Positions 21,023-31,211 are shown, counted from the first letter of the stretch. The stretch: 64,000 bases of DNA from Tretioscincus oriximinensis (GCA_022410635.1 JAJVDF010000359.1:398118-462117); one strand, 5' to 3'. Program-made: numbers and translations. The notes: generated by a model from the sequence alone, not told the origin.

Positions 21023-21672
21023 CGTTTTCCTTGCTTGGGGTGGAGAAATCAGAGGGCATCCTGTCAGGGCTTTGGACCCATGTTGCTTTTTATTCAAAGT
21101 AAAATTAAAAATAAAACAAACAAACACCACACACAGCCCATGANGGAACCTTTCCTTCCAGGCTCCTTCGGGGTTGTGACTTCATGGGAAAAACAAGCCA
21201 CCCAAGGCTGCCTTGCATGAATGGATGGGAAAAGGGGAGGCGGGGTGAATCTGGAGTGAAAAGCTTCAAACTGGAATCCTCCTGTGGTAACCAGGCAACA
21301 GGCCTTGATGCAGCCTTGCGCGCGCACATGCACGGAGAGAGGGAGAGAGAAAGAAGGAGAGGGAGAGAGAGGGAGTCCCTTTGATGAAAAGGAAAATGCA
21401 CACAGATATTTCAGTGGCCAGACAGGCAGCGACAGTAACCTGGAGGCCAGGAGGAGGGCGTGGACGAAGCGGCACCAGGGCGCAGCAGAAAGCCAGCTAG
21501 GAAGATGTAGTGCAAGGCGCCCTGCGGAGAAGCATCCCTGGAATCCGAATGGGTCCTATGCAAAGTGGGGTAAGTTTTATTCCTTTTCATAATTCTGCAC
21601 GCGCAGGCCACAGAGATGGGGAATGTAGACTTTGGGCTGCCTGCAAAGATGGCAATGGGCTGAATGCAAACG
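21023..21672. other. Unique-looking, partly GC-rich stretch, no gene called
   Basis: It holds a GAGA-rich run (21333-21375). A GGTAAG donor-like site lies at about 21569, but no conserved coding frame precedes it. It could include an untranslated exon; the sequence alone does not show it. Confidence 0.3.
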
Positions 21673-22376
21673 TGTTAATGCAAACGTATAAATCTGTGGT
21701 GAGGCCACATTTGGAATCCTGTGTTCAATTCTGGTCACCACATCTCAAGAGGGATATTGTGGAACTGGAGAAGGTGCAGAAAAGGGCAACAAAAATGATC
21801 AAGGGTCTGGAGCACCTCCCTTACGAAGCAAGGCTGCAACGTCTGGGCCTCTTCAGCCTTGAAAGGAGACGTTTGAGGGGTGATCTGATTGAAGTGTACA
21901 AAATCATGCATGGGATCGACAGGGTGAATAGAGAAATGATGTTTTCTCTATCACACAACACAAGGACCAGAGGGCACTCCTTAAAACTGATGGGTAGAAA
22001 AGTGAGAACAGACAAAGGAAAGTATTTTTTCACCCAGAGNGTCATCGGCCTGTGGAATTTATTTCCTGAAGAGGTAGTGGTAGCTAACAGCTTGGATAGT
22101 TTCAAGACAGGACTAGACAGGTTTATGGACACCAAAGGTATAAATGGATACTAGGATGGATGCCTGGATGTTGCCTCTGGGATGGAGCAACAGGCAGGAC
22201 TCCTGAAATACCATTTGCAGGGAGTCATGAACAGGAGCATATTTTGCTTTCCTCTGTTCGGANTGCCCAGGTGCATCTGGTGGGCCTCTGAGTGACACAG
22301 AATGCTGGACTTGATGGGCTGTGGCCTGATCCAGGATGGCTCTTCTTATGTTCTTATGTTCTTATGTTCTTATGTG
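21673..22376 (+). mobile_element. CR1 LINE, ORF2 C-terminus and complete 3' UTR
   Basis: An open frame from about 21673 to the stop at 22154 encodes the CR1 ORF2 tail: [59 protein letters not shown], ending FMDTKGINGY. The 222-bp 3' UTR ends with four TTCTTATG octamers. It is 5'-truncated but undamaged, so it is among the younger insertions. It also serves as the reference copy for judging the other fragments. Confidence 0.92.
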
Positions 22377-23062
22377 TTCGCCTCCCTTGTCCCGGGCTCT
22401 GGCTGTGGAGCAGGCCAGGGATCGCCAGGTCGCCACCAATCCCTTCCATTCATTACGTTGAAGGCAGCAGGGTTGCAATGATGGGAACAGGGGCGGGGCA
22501 GAATAAAGTTCCCTTTCGAAGCACAACTCCTGCTTCCGCTCTCAGGAAAGGGCGGCTTTGCTTGTCTTCCCCCCAAATGCAGATTTGGAGGCTGGGCTGG
22601 TTGTGCCCCTTGGGATGGGGGCGAGGTAGAGGCCTTGCCCTTCGCAGAGGCTGGCAAGGGGGCAACCTGACTGCAGAGAGCAGGGGGGCTTTACATGGAT
22701 ATGCCGGGAAAGGGGGAAAGGGAGTGTAAGCAACTCTGGTGGCTGCGGGCAAGAGAAAGTGTCTTGTCAGTTCATCCAATTCATGAACTCACAGCGGGGT
22801 AGATATGAGGGTCTTGCACGCAGGTGGCATCTCTTGGAACAGAGGTTGTGGATAGGAAGAAAACGCTTCTCCCCCCCTTCAGTCCTTCTATCTCCCGTCC
22901 CCAGGCAGACTCAGTCCCCTCCTCCCTCCCTTGTGTACTAAGGGAGGCTTTTCCCATCCCAGTGCATCCTCTTACATAGGTCAGCTTACAGTTGGGACCT
23001 CCAGGATCCAACCCTCTGTTCTGTAAGCCACCCCAGGCAGGGGGTCAAAGGCTTCTACTGAA
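22377..23062. other. Unique GC-rich stretch, no gene called
   Basis: Overlapping ORFs of 60-145 codons on both strands reflect GC content and show no recognisable domain. Confidence 0.4.
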
Positions 23063-23340
23063 GGAGAAGAAGAAGAACTGGGTTCTTATATCCCGCTTTT
23101 CTCACCTTTCAAAGNGACTCAAAGCAGCTTACAAGGGTATTTTGCCNGAAGGCTGACAATCTATCTTCCCCACCAGGCTGTGGTGGTTCCCATGTATCTC
23201 CTTGCAGTCAGTTGCAATTTCTTGCAATTCTTCCTTTTGAGTTGCTGGGCTGGCTGGAACAGCAGACTTAGTGGAAGGTGCTCGGCCCTCCCCACGTCCC
23301 ATACAGCCGGGCCTCCAAACCTGTGGCAACCTGGTCTACT
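23063..23340 (-). mobile_element. tRNA-SINE family S1
   Basis: GAAGAAGAAGAACTGGGTTC begins the reverse SINE, followed by 'tatcccgcttttctcacc', 'tgtggtggttcccatgtatc' and 'agtggaaggtgctcgg'. The tRNA head is cut or divergent. A family A long MITE is inserted just beyond its end. Confidence 0.8.
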
Positions 23341-23348
23341 GGTTACGG

Positions 23349-23794
23349 TAGGCTGACCAGATGCCCCCTTTTGGGGGGGAGAAATCCGGTTTNGGGGTGT
23401 CTACCCCGCCCTCCCGTGGGGGGGGGGGGCGCACCTTTCCCCGGTTTTTGCTGAGGGAAAAAAAAGGTTTTTGAAAAAAATATTTTTTTTTGAATTTTTT
23501 TTTTGAAATAAAATTCATTGCAGCACCACTAGGGGGTTCTGGCAACTGGGGGCAGCTTCTGAAGGCACCTTCCTCTCCGTAAAAAAAAATTAAAAAAAAT
23601 CTGATGTACTCCAAAAATTCTCCGTTTAAAAATTCTCGCACACTTTTAAAAATTCTCACATGCTTCACCGATTTCTCGGGCGGGAATTTTGGAAGAGAAT
23701 GCATGTTGGTGGGTAATTTGCATATTTATGAATATGCAAATTAGCATGAATATTAATTACCCTGGTTTGGGCCTCAGAAAATCAGGTCAGTCTA
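23349..23794 (+). mobile_element. MITE family A long form (446 bp) with exact 8-bp target duplication
   Basis: The element starts TAGGCTGACCAGATGCCCCC and ends AAATCAGGTCAGTCTA, flanked by GGTTACGG on both sides (23341-23348 and 23795-23802). Its left about 120 bp resembles the short form. The rest is different: 'gcagcaccactagggggttc', several 'aaaattctc.ca' repeats and an AT-rich end with ATTTGCAT…ATGCAAAT. There is no transposase. An 8-bp duplication fits the hAT superfamily. Confidence 0.9.
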
Positions 23795-23802
23795 GGTTAC
23801 GG

Positions 23803-24158
23803 CAATGAAAAAGAATCATAAAACGAAAACACTAGTCCCAATCAGAAGANCTGTGAGTGGGGAGGAAAATCAGTTCCTTACCTAAAGGCCGTGTGATGAA
23901 GGAAAGGTGTCTGGAGCCCTTCATGGGGAGGATATTGCACAATGCAGGAGCAGCGCTGAGAAGCCCCAGTCCCCGGTCTCCACTTCTTTAGCTACCGACG
24001 GTGGCATGGGGGGCCCTTAAGACCGCCCTTGATAGCACATGTCTGCATAAATTTTGGATTTGTGGAGAGGGACGGCATCTCCCCTGACTCCACTCTTCTT
24101 CTTTTCCCACATATTTTAATGTAGGTTTGGCTAAAGGAATATATATATGGTAATCATT
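23803..24158. other. Unassigned, no gene seen
   Basis: Apparently unique sequence between two DNA elements. Confidence 0.4.
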
Positions 24159-24368
24159 CACTATAAGGGGTGCTTCAAAAAAATGTATACACACTGTGAA
24201 CTTCCATAGAAAATGTATTTACTGTTCTACAAAGTTAAATTTCAGGAAATTGGAAAGCTTAAAGTCCAATGTAAATAAAACATAAATAACAAATGAGTAC
24301 GAGTCACCACTGATTCTGTACATCGTATGGAAGTTCAAAGTGTGTATAAAGTTTTTTGAAGCACCCTG
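24159..24368. mobile_element. Mariner-like MITE with long inverted termini
   Basis: Left terminus GGGGTGCTTCAAAAAAATGT and right terminus (minus strand) CAGGGTGCTTCAAAAAACTT extend to about 44-bp imperfect inverted repeats, including TATACACACT.TGAACTTCCA. Mariner ends of the CAGGGTG type are known. It is flanked by a 17-bp direct repeat TATATATGGTAATCATT (24142-24158, 24369-24385), far longer than the TA expected for this group. Confidence 0.7.
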
Positions 24369-24509
24369 TATATATGGTAATCATTTATCTTTTTGACTGT
24401 GATCTGTTTTGGATGCAGTTTCAGCAGTTTAGGTTCTTTCTTGACATTTGTTCTAATTGTCATGGTACTACTGAGCCATGCTTGGCTCAAAACTGGAATA
24501 TCCATACTT

Positions 24510-24686
24510 TAGGCTGACCAGATGACCTCTTTTGGGGTGTGTGGAACCCCGGTTTTGGGGTGCCTCCCGTTTTTTGCTGAGAAAAAAAAAATTAAAAAGT
24601 TGGAAAAAAATCTTTTTTTGAAAAAACAAATTCCTCAGCAAAAACCGGGAGGCCCCACAAAAAAAAGGGGTCATCTGGTCAGCCTA
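24510..24686. mobile_element. Palindromic MITE, family A short form
   Basis: TAGGCTGACCAGATGACCTC to GGTCATCTGGTCAGCCTA with fold-back arms. Flanked by CATACTT (24503-24509 and 24687-24693), a 7-bp exact match consistent with one mutated base of an 8-bp duplication. Confidence 0.88.
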
Positions 24687-25465
24687 CATACTTAACATAT
24701 GGTCATCCTGGAACATCAGAAGCCACGCCTCCTCCCCACCCAAGCCCCACCTCCTCTCCATGCAAACCACACCTCCTTCTCAACCAAGCTGCACCAGCTT
24801 TTCCCAACCCATGGGCTCTATTCTGTCCCCTTCCCCTCCCTCCGTCCTTCCCTCCCTCCCAGTCAGCACTTGCAGATCCAGAGTAGGTCCCATGGACTCC
24901 ACCCCATCCCTCCTGCCCTTCCTACCTCCCCCCACGTACCAGACTGTAGATTGTGGCAGCCGCAGCGGCAGCAGGCATAGGGCAGGTGCTGCTCAGTTCA
25001 TGCGTCCTGCTGCACTGGCCTGCCCACTCGGCCAGGGTCCAGAGCATCGGCAGAGGCATATCCAGGCCTCCGTGGCCGGTGGCTGGAACGGCATCGCCCG
25101 TGGCAGGTGGCAGGTGGCAGCAGGTGGTGGTGGATGACTTGGGTTTGGCCCAATATGACATTTTCTTCTACCGCTAATTAATCAACTTGCCCCTCCACAT
25201 CAATCATTGTAATCTTCAGAGACTAGAGTTCCACCTTCCATTTCTTGTAGAATCTGTGACAAGTCCCAGGTTCATAACAAATTTATCCCATGTTTTAACC
25301 GTTATCAAAGGATTTTACTTCTCCGTTTCAATTATGCCTATCAATTTAATGGGCCAGTCCTTGTCCACCTCGTGACCCTATTTATAGAGGCCCATTCACC
25401 ACATGACCCCATCAGCACGGCACTTCTAGCCCCAGCCATCACTAAAAAATGCCATTTCTGGAACC
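24687..25465. other. GC-rich unique stretch, no gene called
   Basis: A pyrimidine-rich run (24820-24940) and GGCAGC/GGTGG-rich sequence generate ORFs up to 125 codons on both strands, with no conserved domain and no convincing codon signal. Confidence 0.4.
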
Positions 25466-25570
25466 AGGAACCGGAAGTGACATCATTCGAGGTGTAGTTT
25501 CCGAGACAGGAACCGGAAGTGACATCATTTAGCATGTCATTTTTTGGACAGGAACCGGAAGTGACATGAA
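25466..25570 (+). repeat. Three-copy 42-bp tandem repeat with ETS/ATF-like sites
   Basis: AGGAACCGGAAGTGACATCA begins at 25466, 25508 and 25550, an exact 42-bp period with diverged spacers. Each unit has ACCGGAAGT (ETS/GABP-type) fused to TGACATCA (close to an ATF/CRE site). The third copy ends TGACATGA. No transcription start is evident. Confidence 0.8.
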
Positions 25571-25644
25571 GTGATGGCCAGAGGGAGGAGGTAAACCGCA
25601 ACGCCACAGAAAACTCTTCACGACCTCATTTGCTCTAGGATGCG

Positions 25645-25760
25645 GTCCATTTATTTATGTATTTATTTATTTACATTTATACCCCGCCTATACTCGAAGG
25701 TCTCTGAGCCCCAACAATAAAAGCAATTACCATTAAGAACAATATAAAAACAGTATTCAG
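25645..25760 (-). mobile_element. L2-type tail
   Basis: 'tatttatttatttacattta' then 'taccccgcctatactcgaag' and 'gtctctgagc' is the reverse of the L2-type terminus. Confidence 0.55.
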
Positions 25761-25859
25761 AAGAACATAAGAACATAAGAAGAGCCATACTGGATCAGGC
25801 CACAGCCCATCGAGTCCAGCATTCTGTGTCACACAGAGGCCCACCAGATGCACCTGGGC

Positions 25860-26304
25860 NNNNNNNNNNNNNNNNNNNNNNNNNNNNNNNNNNNNNNNNN
25901 NNNNNNNNNNNNNNNNNNNNNNNNNNNNNNNNNNNNNNNNNNNNNNNNNNNNNNNNNNNNNNNNNNNNNNNNNNNNNNNNNNNNNNNNNNNNNNNNNNNN
26001 NNNNNNNNNNNNNNNNNNNNNNNNNNNNNNNNNNNNNNNNNNNNNNNNNNNNNNNNNNNNNNNNNNNNNNNNNNNNNNNNNNNNNNNNNNNNNNNNNNNN
26101 NNNNNNNNNNNNNNNNNNNNNNNNNNNNNNNNNNNNNNNNNNNNNNNNNNNNNNNNNNNNNNNNNNNNNNNNNNNNNNNNNNNNNNNNNNNNNNNNNNNN
26201 NNNNNNNNNNNNNNNNNNNNNNNNNNNNNNNNNNNNNNNNNNNNNNNNNNNNNNNNNNNNNNNNNNNNNNNNNNNNNNNNNNNNNNNNNNNNNNNNNNNN
26301 NNNN
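25860..26304. other. Assembly gap (445 N)
   Basis: The N run lies inside a CR1 copy. By comparison with 46146-46830 the missing CR1 sequence should be about 590 bp; the estimated gap is of that order. Confidence 0.99.
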
Positions 26305-27055
26305 ATTTATAAAGAGGCAAAACAACATTTGCTGACTTGTTTTCGATTCCTTTCCTAATTATCCCCAACATGGAATTTGCCTTTTTTGCTGCTGCTGCAC
26401 ACTGGGTTGACATTTTCATTGAATTGTCCACTAACACCCCAAGATCCTTTTCTTGCTCGGTCACAGAAAGCTTGGTTCCCATCAGGTGGTAGGAGTATTT
26501 TGGATTCTTTGCCCCAATATGCATGACCTTGCACTTGCTTAAGTTGAAGTGCATTTGCCACTTTGATGCCCACTCACCCAATTTCAACAGATCACTCTGG
26601 AGTGACTTACAATCATTTTCAGTTTTCACTACCATGAACAGTTTAGTGTCGTCAGCAAACTTGGCTACTTCACTATTTACCTCGGCATCCAGATCATTTA
26701 TAAATATATTGAAAAGCAAGGGTCCCAGTACAGATCCCTGGGGTACCCCACTTCTTACCTCTTTCCACGCAGAGAACTGTCCATTTAATACTACCCTCTG
26801 TTTTCTATCTTTTAGCCAGTTTCCAATCCAGGACAAAGTCTGTCCTCTTATACCATGAGTGTGGAGCTTTTTTAGACGCCTTTGATGAGGGACTTTATCA
26901 AACGCCTTCTGAAAATCTAGATAGACAATATCAACTGGATCCCCTTTATCTACATGTTTGTTAACACTCTCAAAGAATTCTAGCAAGTTGGTAAGGCATG
27001 ATTTACCTTTGCTGAAGCCATGCTGAGTTTCATTCAGCAATGCATGCTTCTCCAT
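26305..27055 (-). CDS. CR1 reverse transcriptase, partial open frame
   Basis: About 250 codons are open from the upstream MEKHALLNETQHGFSKG (preceded in frame by DKITKH). Palm motifs are intact: VYLDFQKAFDKVPH with the first catalytic Asp, SGVPQGSVLGPLLFNIF, and FADDTKL with the catalytic Asp pair. Next come WASKWQMHFNLSKCKVMHIG and TEQEKDLGVLVD, the thumb region. The endonuclease domain and N-terminus are missing and the C-terminus lies in the gap, so this is a dead 5'-truncated copy with an undamaged frame. Confidence 0.88.
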
Positions 27056-27080
27056 GTGTTTAGTAATTTTGTCCTTAATT

Positions 27081-27927
27081 CAGAAGTGGGAAGAGAATAA
27101 CATTATTTCAGATTAGAGAATGCTTAGAACAGATCTGATTCAGATTATCAGTAGTCCCATGCAGACGACGGAGACTACCGTGCTCTTTACACCAGATTAC
27201 GGGGTCTGTGTCTAAAGAGCCTTTCATCCATTGGCCCAGCCAGCTTTTCCACTTCATGCCTAATATCTTGCATCAAGCTAAACAAAAATGCCCCTTTAAA
27301 TGCAGAGCCGTCCGTCAGTTTGTCACCTATCAGCTGCTTCCTGCAGTAATGATGGAGAGTTGCTACTGGGTTCCTGCATACATTAATTACACTCTGAAAA
27401 GGTGAAATATGAATTTATTTTCACTTCAGCTTCTGCCACAATCATCTGGATGCTGAATACGCAACAGGAACTTTGTTCAGTTCAACAGAAACTGGCTACA
27501 AAATTTGGTGGTGATAAATACAAGTGTCTCCAGTTCTTACCTNTAAATATTCTAAATATTTCTGGTGACCGTGCCTTGTGTTCAGAATACCCTTCTGCCA
27601 ACCTTCCTTTGGGCTTATATCTCATGTGCTTTCAAGGAGGCTGCCAGACATTCTAGGCACAGAGTGAATTGGCGAAAAAATATCACTTACTGCTTCCTCA
27701 AATCTCTGGTTATCCATCCCTTTTAAAGACAGGGCAGCGCCAGTTTGGGACGAGTGGGGCAGGAGCTCCTGCAGCTCTTAGTAGCTTGAACCTTCTGCTT
27801 GAGCTGCTCAACCAATCAGGAAGTTGGGATTTTGGACTGGCGGTGGCTAATCAGTGTGGAAGAGATAATGATTCATTCATAGTGAAGTTTTACAAAATAA
27901 TTTTTGAACCACTTACCGATATATACT
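27081..27927. other. Unassigned, no gene called
   Basis: Unique-looking sequence with ORFs of 60-90 codons on the + strand and no recognised domain. Inverted CCAAT sequences (ATTGG/CCAAT) occur at about 27229 and 27811. Confidence 0.4.
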
Positions 27928-28825
27928 CGAACATAAGAACATAAGAAGAGCCATACTGGATCAGGCCACAGCCCGTATAGCCCAGCCTTCTGCCCCACAC
28001 AGAGGCCCACCAGATGCACCTGGGCAGCCTGAACAGAGGAAGGCAAAATATGCCCCTGTTCATGACTCCCTGCAAATGGTATTTCAGGAGTCCTGCCTGT
28101 GGCTCCATTCTGGTGGCAACATCCAGACATCCATCCTAGGACCCATTTATACCCTTGGTGTTTATAAACCTTTCTAGTCCTGTCTTGAATGATCCAAGCT
28201 GTTAGTTACCACCACCCCTTCATGAAGTAAATTCCACAGGCCGATTACCCTTTGGGTGAAAAAATACTTTCCTTTATCTGTTCTCTCCAAACGTGCACCA
28301 GAGGAGGGCATATAAATACCTGTATGCAAATGCCAGAAGCCTCCGAGCAAAAATAGGGGAGTTGGAATGCTTATTGAACAACAATAATGTCGATATTATT
28401 GGCATAACTGAAACCTGGTGGACAGAAGAAAANCAATGGGATACAGTAATCCCAGGTTACAAACTATACAGAAAAGATAGGAAAGGGAGACCNGGTGGTG
28501 GTGTAGCCTTGTATATTAAAGAAGAGGTTGAATCCTACGAANTGGAATTTCCAGGTAAAACAGACCCATCCACAGAAGCACTGTGGATAACATTATCAGA
28601 TCAGAAAACAGGTCTAATATTGGGAGTATGCTACCGGCCTCCTAAACAAACACCTGAAAGCAATACCCATTTGGAACATGAGGTCACTGAAGCTTCCAAA
28701 AAGGGAAGGGTAGTAATAATGGGAGACTTCAACTATCCACACATTGATTGGGCAAACTCTTGTTCAACTCATGAAAAAGAAATAAAATTCTTAGACATGC
28801 TAACTGATTGTTTCCTAGAGCAGCA
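27928..28825. mobile_element. CR1 LINE with inverted 5' part
   Basis: 27928-28288 is CR1 3' UTR in minus orientation with octamers at its end. It joins directly at 28289 to the CR1 endonuclease region in plus orientation (28293-28825). The latter reads YANARSLRAKIGELE, DIIGITETWW, GGGVALYIKEE, VCYRPPKQ and VIMGDFNYPHIDW: AP-endonuclease-like with catalytic ITETWW Glu and GDFN. The reverse transcriptase is deleted. This is the shape of a twin-primed 5' inversion. Confidence 0.85.
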
Positions 28826-28826
28826 G

Positions 28827-29206
28827 GGAGGCTCTGGTACTGCATCGCCCTTGCCTCGCTGGATAGATATGATCTCTGCTGCCACACTCTCCTCTGGTGC
28901 CTGTGCAATGGGGGCACTACTGAAAACCACCTCAGGCATTGGTCCAGAGGGAGGCAGCAAAGGCAGCAGCAGCCGCCCACGTACAACTGCACAGGCTTTA
29001 GGCTGGAAGACACTGGACCATGCTGGGAAGTGTAGTCCCACCTGTGGCTTGGGGGAAATGGGTGGACGGAGGAGGCTGAAGTGGTTCCAGTGGAGTGGAA
29101 GAGACTAGAGAACACCCGCACTGCACCCGAGTATAAGTCGAGGGGACCTTTTATTAGCATTAAAAATGTGCTGAAAAACTAGACTTATACTTGAGCATAT
29201 ACAGTA
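28827..29206. repeat. Probable DNA-element sequence with CGAGTATAAGTCGAG motif
   Basis: It contains 'gctgggaagtgtagtccca' (also in R3) and ends with 'cccgagtataagtcgagggg' … 'agacttatacttgagcatat', an inverted pair. It is probably the end of a non-autonomous DNA transposon. The ORF running into it from the CR1 endonuclease is fortuitous beyond residue about 178. Confidence 0.5.
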
Positions 29207-29552
29207 TTTTTTAAATGCTCTGGTGCAGTTTTATACATCTGAAGGCTGGACAACCCTGAAGAAATGGATGCTCATATTGATGGAGATCCTTTTTACAAAG
29301 TACTTTCTAATCCAGTTTAAGGTCTAGTGCTTAACTAGACCCACAGTGCTCTTCAGATAAAATCTGTACTAAAAGCTCTTGTACTGATTTTCTCTCCACT
29401 TTTCAGCACGTATTTGATTGATTCACTTTTACCTAGATGCATCTCTTTCCTCCAGGCCCATCCCTCCACTTAAGAAGATTAACTATGCAGTTTAGCTGTT
29501 TTCTTGCCTAGTTAATCTCCTCTCCCACATTTACATGTCTTTTGTTATCTCC

Positions 29553-29733
29553 TATTTGAAAGCAAGAATTGCAAAAAATTGCAACAGACTGCGACTAGAT
29601 AAATGGAAACCACCACAGCATGGTGGGGAAGATATAATGTAAACCTTCTGGTGAAAAATAACTTAGTAAGCCGCTTTGAGCCCCTTCGTGTGAGAAAAGT
29701 GGGGTATAAAAACCCAGTTCTTCTTCTTCCTAC
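29553..29733 (+). mobile_element. tRNA-SINE family S1, 5'-truncated
   Basis: 'tgaaagcaagaattgcaaaa', 'aagccgctttgagccccttc' and 'ggggtataaaaacccagttc' plus a TTC tail, lying inside Penelope sequence. Confidence 0.82.
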
Positions 29734-29780
29734 TGTCATTTTCCTATAAATGTTTGTTCCTGACATTGGTCCCTTAGCAA

Positions 29781-29816
29781 CTGAAGAAGTGGATGTGTCT
29801 ATGAAAGCTCATGCTG
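29781..29816 (+). ncRNA. Hammerhead-ribozyme-like motif in PLE 3' UTR
   Basis: CTGAAGA (29781-29787), stem II GTGGA/TCTAT (two G-T pairs, TGTG loop), GAAA (29803-29806), stem III GC-TCAT-GC, then T at the 16.1 position. The cleavage-site base is G, where active ribozymes need A, C or U, so it is probably inactive. Confidence 0.5.
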
Positions 29817-29909
29817 CCTACCCTTCTCCTGTTAGTCTCTNGATGGACTTCCTAAAAGCTTTCTAAGCTGGGAGCCACTCCAAAGAAAGCCCTTCACCTT
29901 AGGAAGGCA

Positions 29910-30232
29910 AAAGTGGTACAGCTAAGAGCTGGTCTTTCAACTGAGAGATCCGGTTTTGAGTCCCTGTATTGGACATGGAAAGGGTGAGCGCCCTCTGCTG
30001 GCCTTTAGCTCTAGCCAACTCGGCTATTCGACAGATAGTAGATTTGCAACGTACAATTGCAATCTACATGTCAATTATATAAATGAGTACCACCACCATT
30101 AACCTAGTGGGGAAGGTAGAAGAGATGTAAGCCTTCGGGTGAAAACTAACCGTGTAAGCCGCCGCTCTGACTCCCTTTGTGTGGGAAAGGCGGGGTACCA
30201 AAACTAGATTCTTATTCTTCCTCTTCCACTTC
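29910..30232 (+). mobile_element. tRNA-SINE family S1, full length
   Basis: The tRNA-like head has 'gtacagctaagagctggtct' (A-box region) and GGTTTTGAGTCCC (B-box-like). The body holds 'ctagccaactcggctatt' and 'gtaagccttcgggtgaaaac', and the tail 'ggcggggtaccaaaactaga' runs into TTCTTATTCTTCC. It is one of the best copies for defining the family. Confidence 0.8.
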
Positions 30233-30712
30233 CTATCCTGAGTACCTGTCTCTTTACCTGCTTAAGGTTCAATCACACAACATAAGCAGGTAAACAGAGA
30301 TAACAACTGACCGGGTAGCAAAATGAGATGCACCATTTGAAAATCCAGCCGGACGAAAATGATTTATTTGTTTGCCATTTTTAAACAGGCCCAACGTTCT
30401 TTGTCATCTTGGAAAAACTGTTTCCAGTTGTCTTTTTAAAAATTATTTATTTATTTTTAATTTGTTATTTCCTGGTTACGACAAGGGCTGCTTGTGATTT
30501 TTGTTTCCCTCTAAGTGGGGCGTGTGGGAAAGTACGTGATATGTCAGCTATGTAACAGGAGATTCTTCAAGCTGTGGAAGAATGCAGACTGCTTAAGTAT
30601 ACACTCAAATGGCGCTTTGTTCTCAGCCACACAGAAGATGTTTTGCAGTTATGTGCTTGAAAGTACCGTATTTACTGGACTGAGCCGCCAAGCACCCTGA
30701 GATAGACTGACC
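30233..30712. other. Unassigned, with a strong hairpin
   Basis: TCTCTTTACCTGCTTA (30249-30264) pairs with TAAGCAGGTAAACAGAGA (30283-30300) around an 18-nt loop. No gene is seen. Confidence 0.45.
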
Positions 30713-31211
30713 AGATTTTCTGAGACCCAAACCGGGGTAATTAATATGAATGCTAATTTGCATATTCATAAATATGTAAATTACCCACTAACATGCATGT
30801 GAGAATTTTTTTAACTGTGAGAATTTTTAAACTGAGAATTTTGGGAGTACAACAGGATTTTTTAATTTTTTTACAGAGAGGAAGGTGCCTTCAGAAGCTG
30901 GCCCCAGTTGCCAGAACCCCCTAGTGGTGGTGCAGCAATTAATTTTTTTTTTAAAATGTGCGAGAAAGTTTTGAAGTGTGTGAGAATTTTTATATTTTAC
31001 TGAGGGGAGGGTGCCTTCAGGAGCTGGTCTCAGATGCCAGAACCCCCTAGTGGTGCTGCAGTGATATTTTTTTTCAAAATAAAAAATAATAAAAAAATTC
31101 AAAATAATTTTTTTTAATTTTTTTTTCCTCAGCAAAAACCGGGGAAATGGCAGGGGCCCCCTCTGGTAGGGCGGGGAAGACACCCCAAACCCGGTTTCCC
31201 CCCAAAAAAAA
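30713..31211 (-). mobile_element. MITE family A long form, reverse, one end lost
   Basis: It begins TAGACTGACCAGATTTTCTG and holds ATTTGCAT (30756-30763), two copies of 'gccagaaccccctagtgg' and the GC-rich end ('ccctctggtagggcggggaa'). The outer TAGGCTGACC end is missing after about 31211. Confidence 0.8.

Larger units (their letters stand above)
25763..27080 (-). mobile_element. CR1 LINE, long copy with assembly gap
   Basis: The 3' end (25763-25859) starts with repeated GAACATAAGAACATAAGAAG. The gap 25860-26304 replaces most of the 3' UTR and ORF2 tail. The reverse transcriptase follows to about 27078, where the copy is truncated. Confidence 0.9.
29395..29860 (+). mobile_element. Penelope-like element 3' UTR, interrupted by a SINE
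   Basis: 'cccacatttacatgtctttt' matches the 3' UTR at 16400. After a SINE (29553-29733) it resumes with 'cctataaatgtttgttcctg' and the hammerhead-like motif, ending 'cctgttagtctct'. Confidence 0.7.

Noticed and set aside
24760..25137. 125-codon Ser/Pro-rich ORF
   Set aside because: Pyrimidine-rich composition explains it, and several frames are open at once.
25466..25570. CRISPR-like array
   Set aside because: Only three units, diverged spacers of fixed length, and a vertebrate context; it is an ordinary tandem repeat.
28293..29108. 271-codon ORF as a single gene
   Set aside because: Residues 1 to about 178 are CR1 endonuclease; the remainder is an unrelated repeat that happens to stay open.
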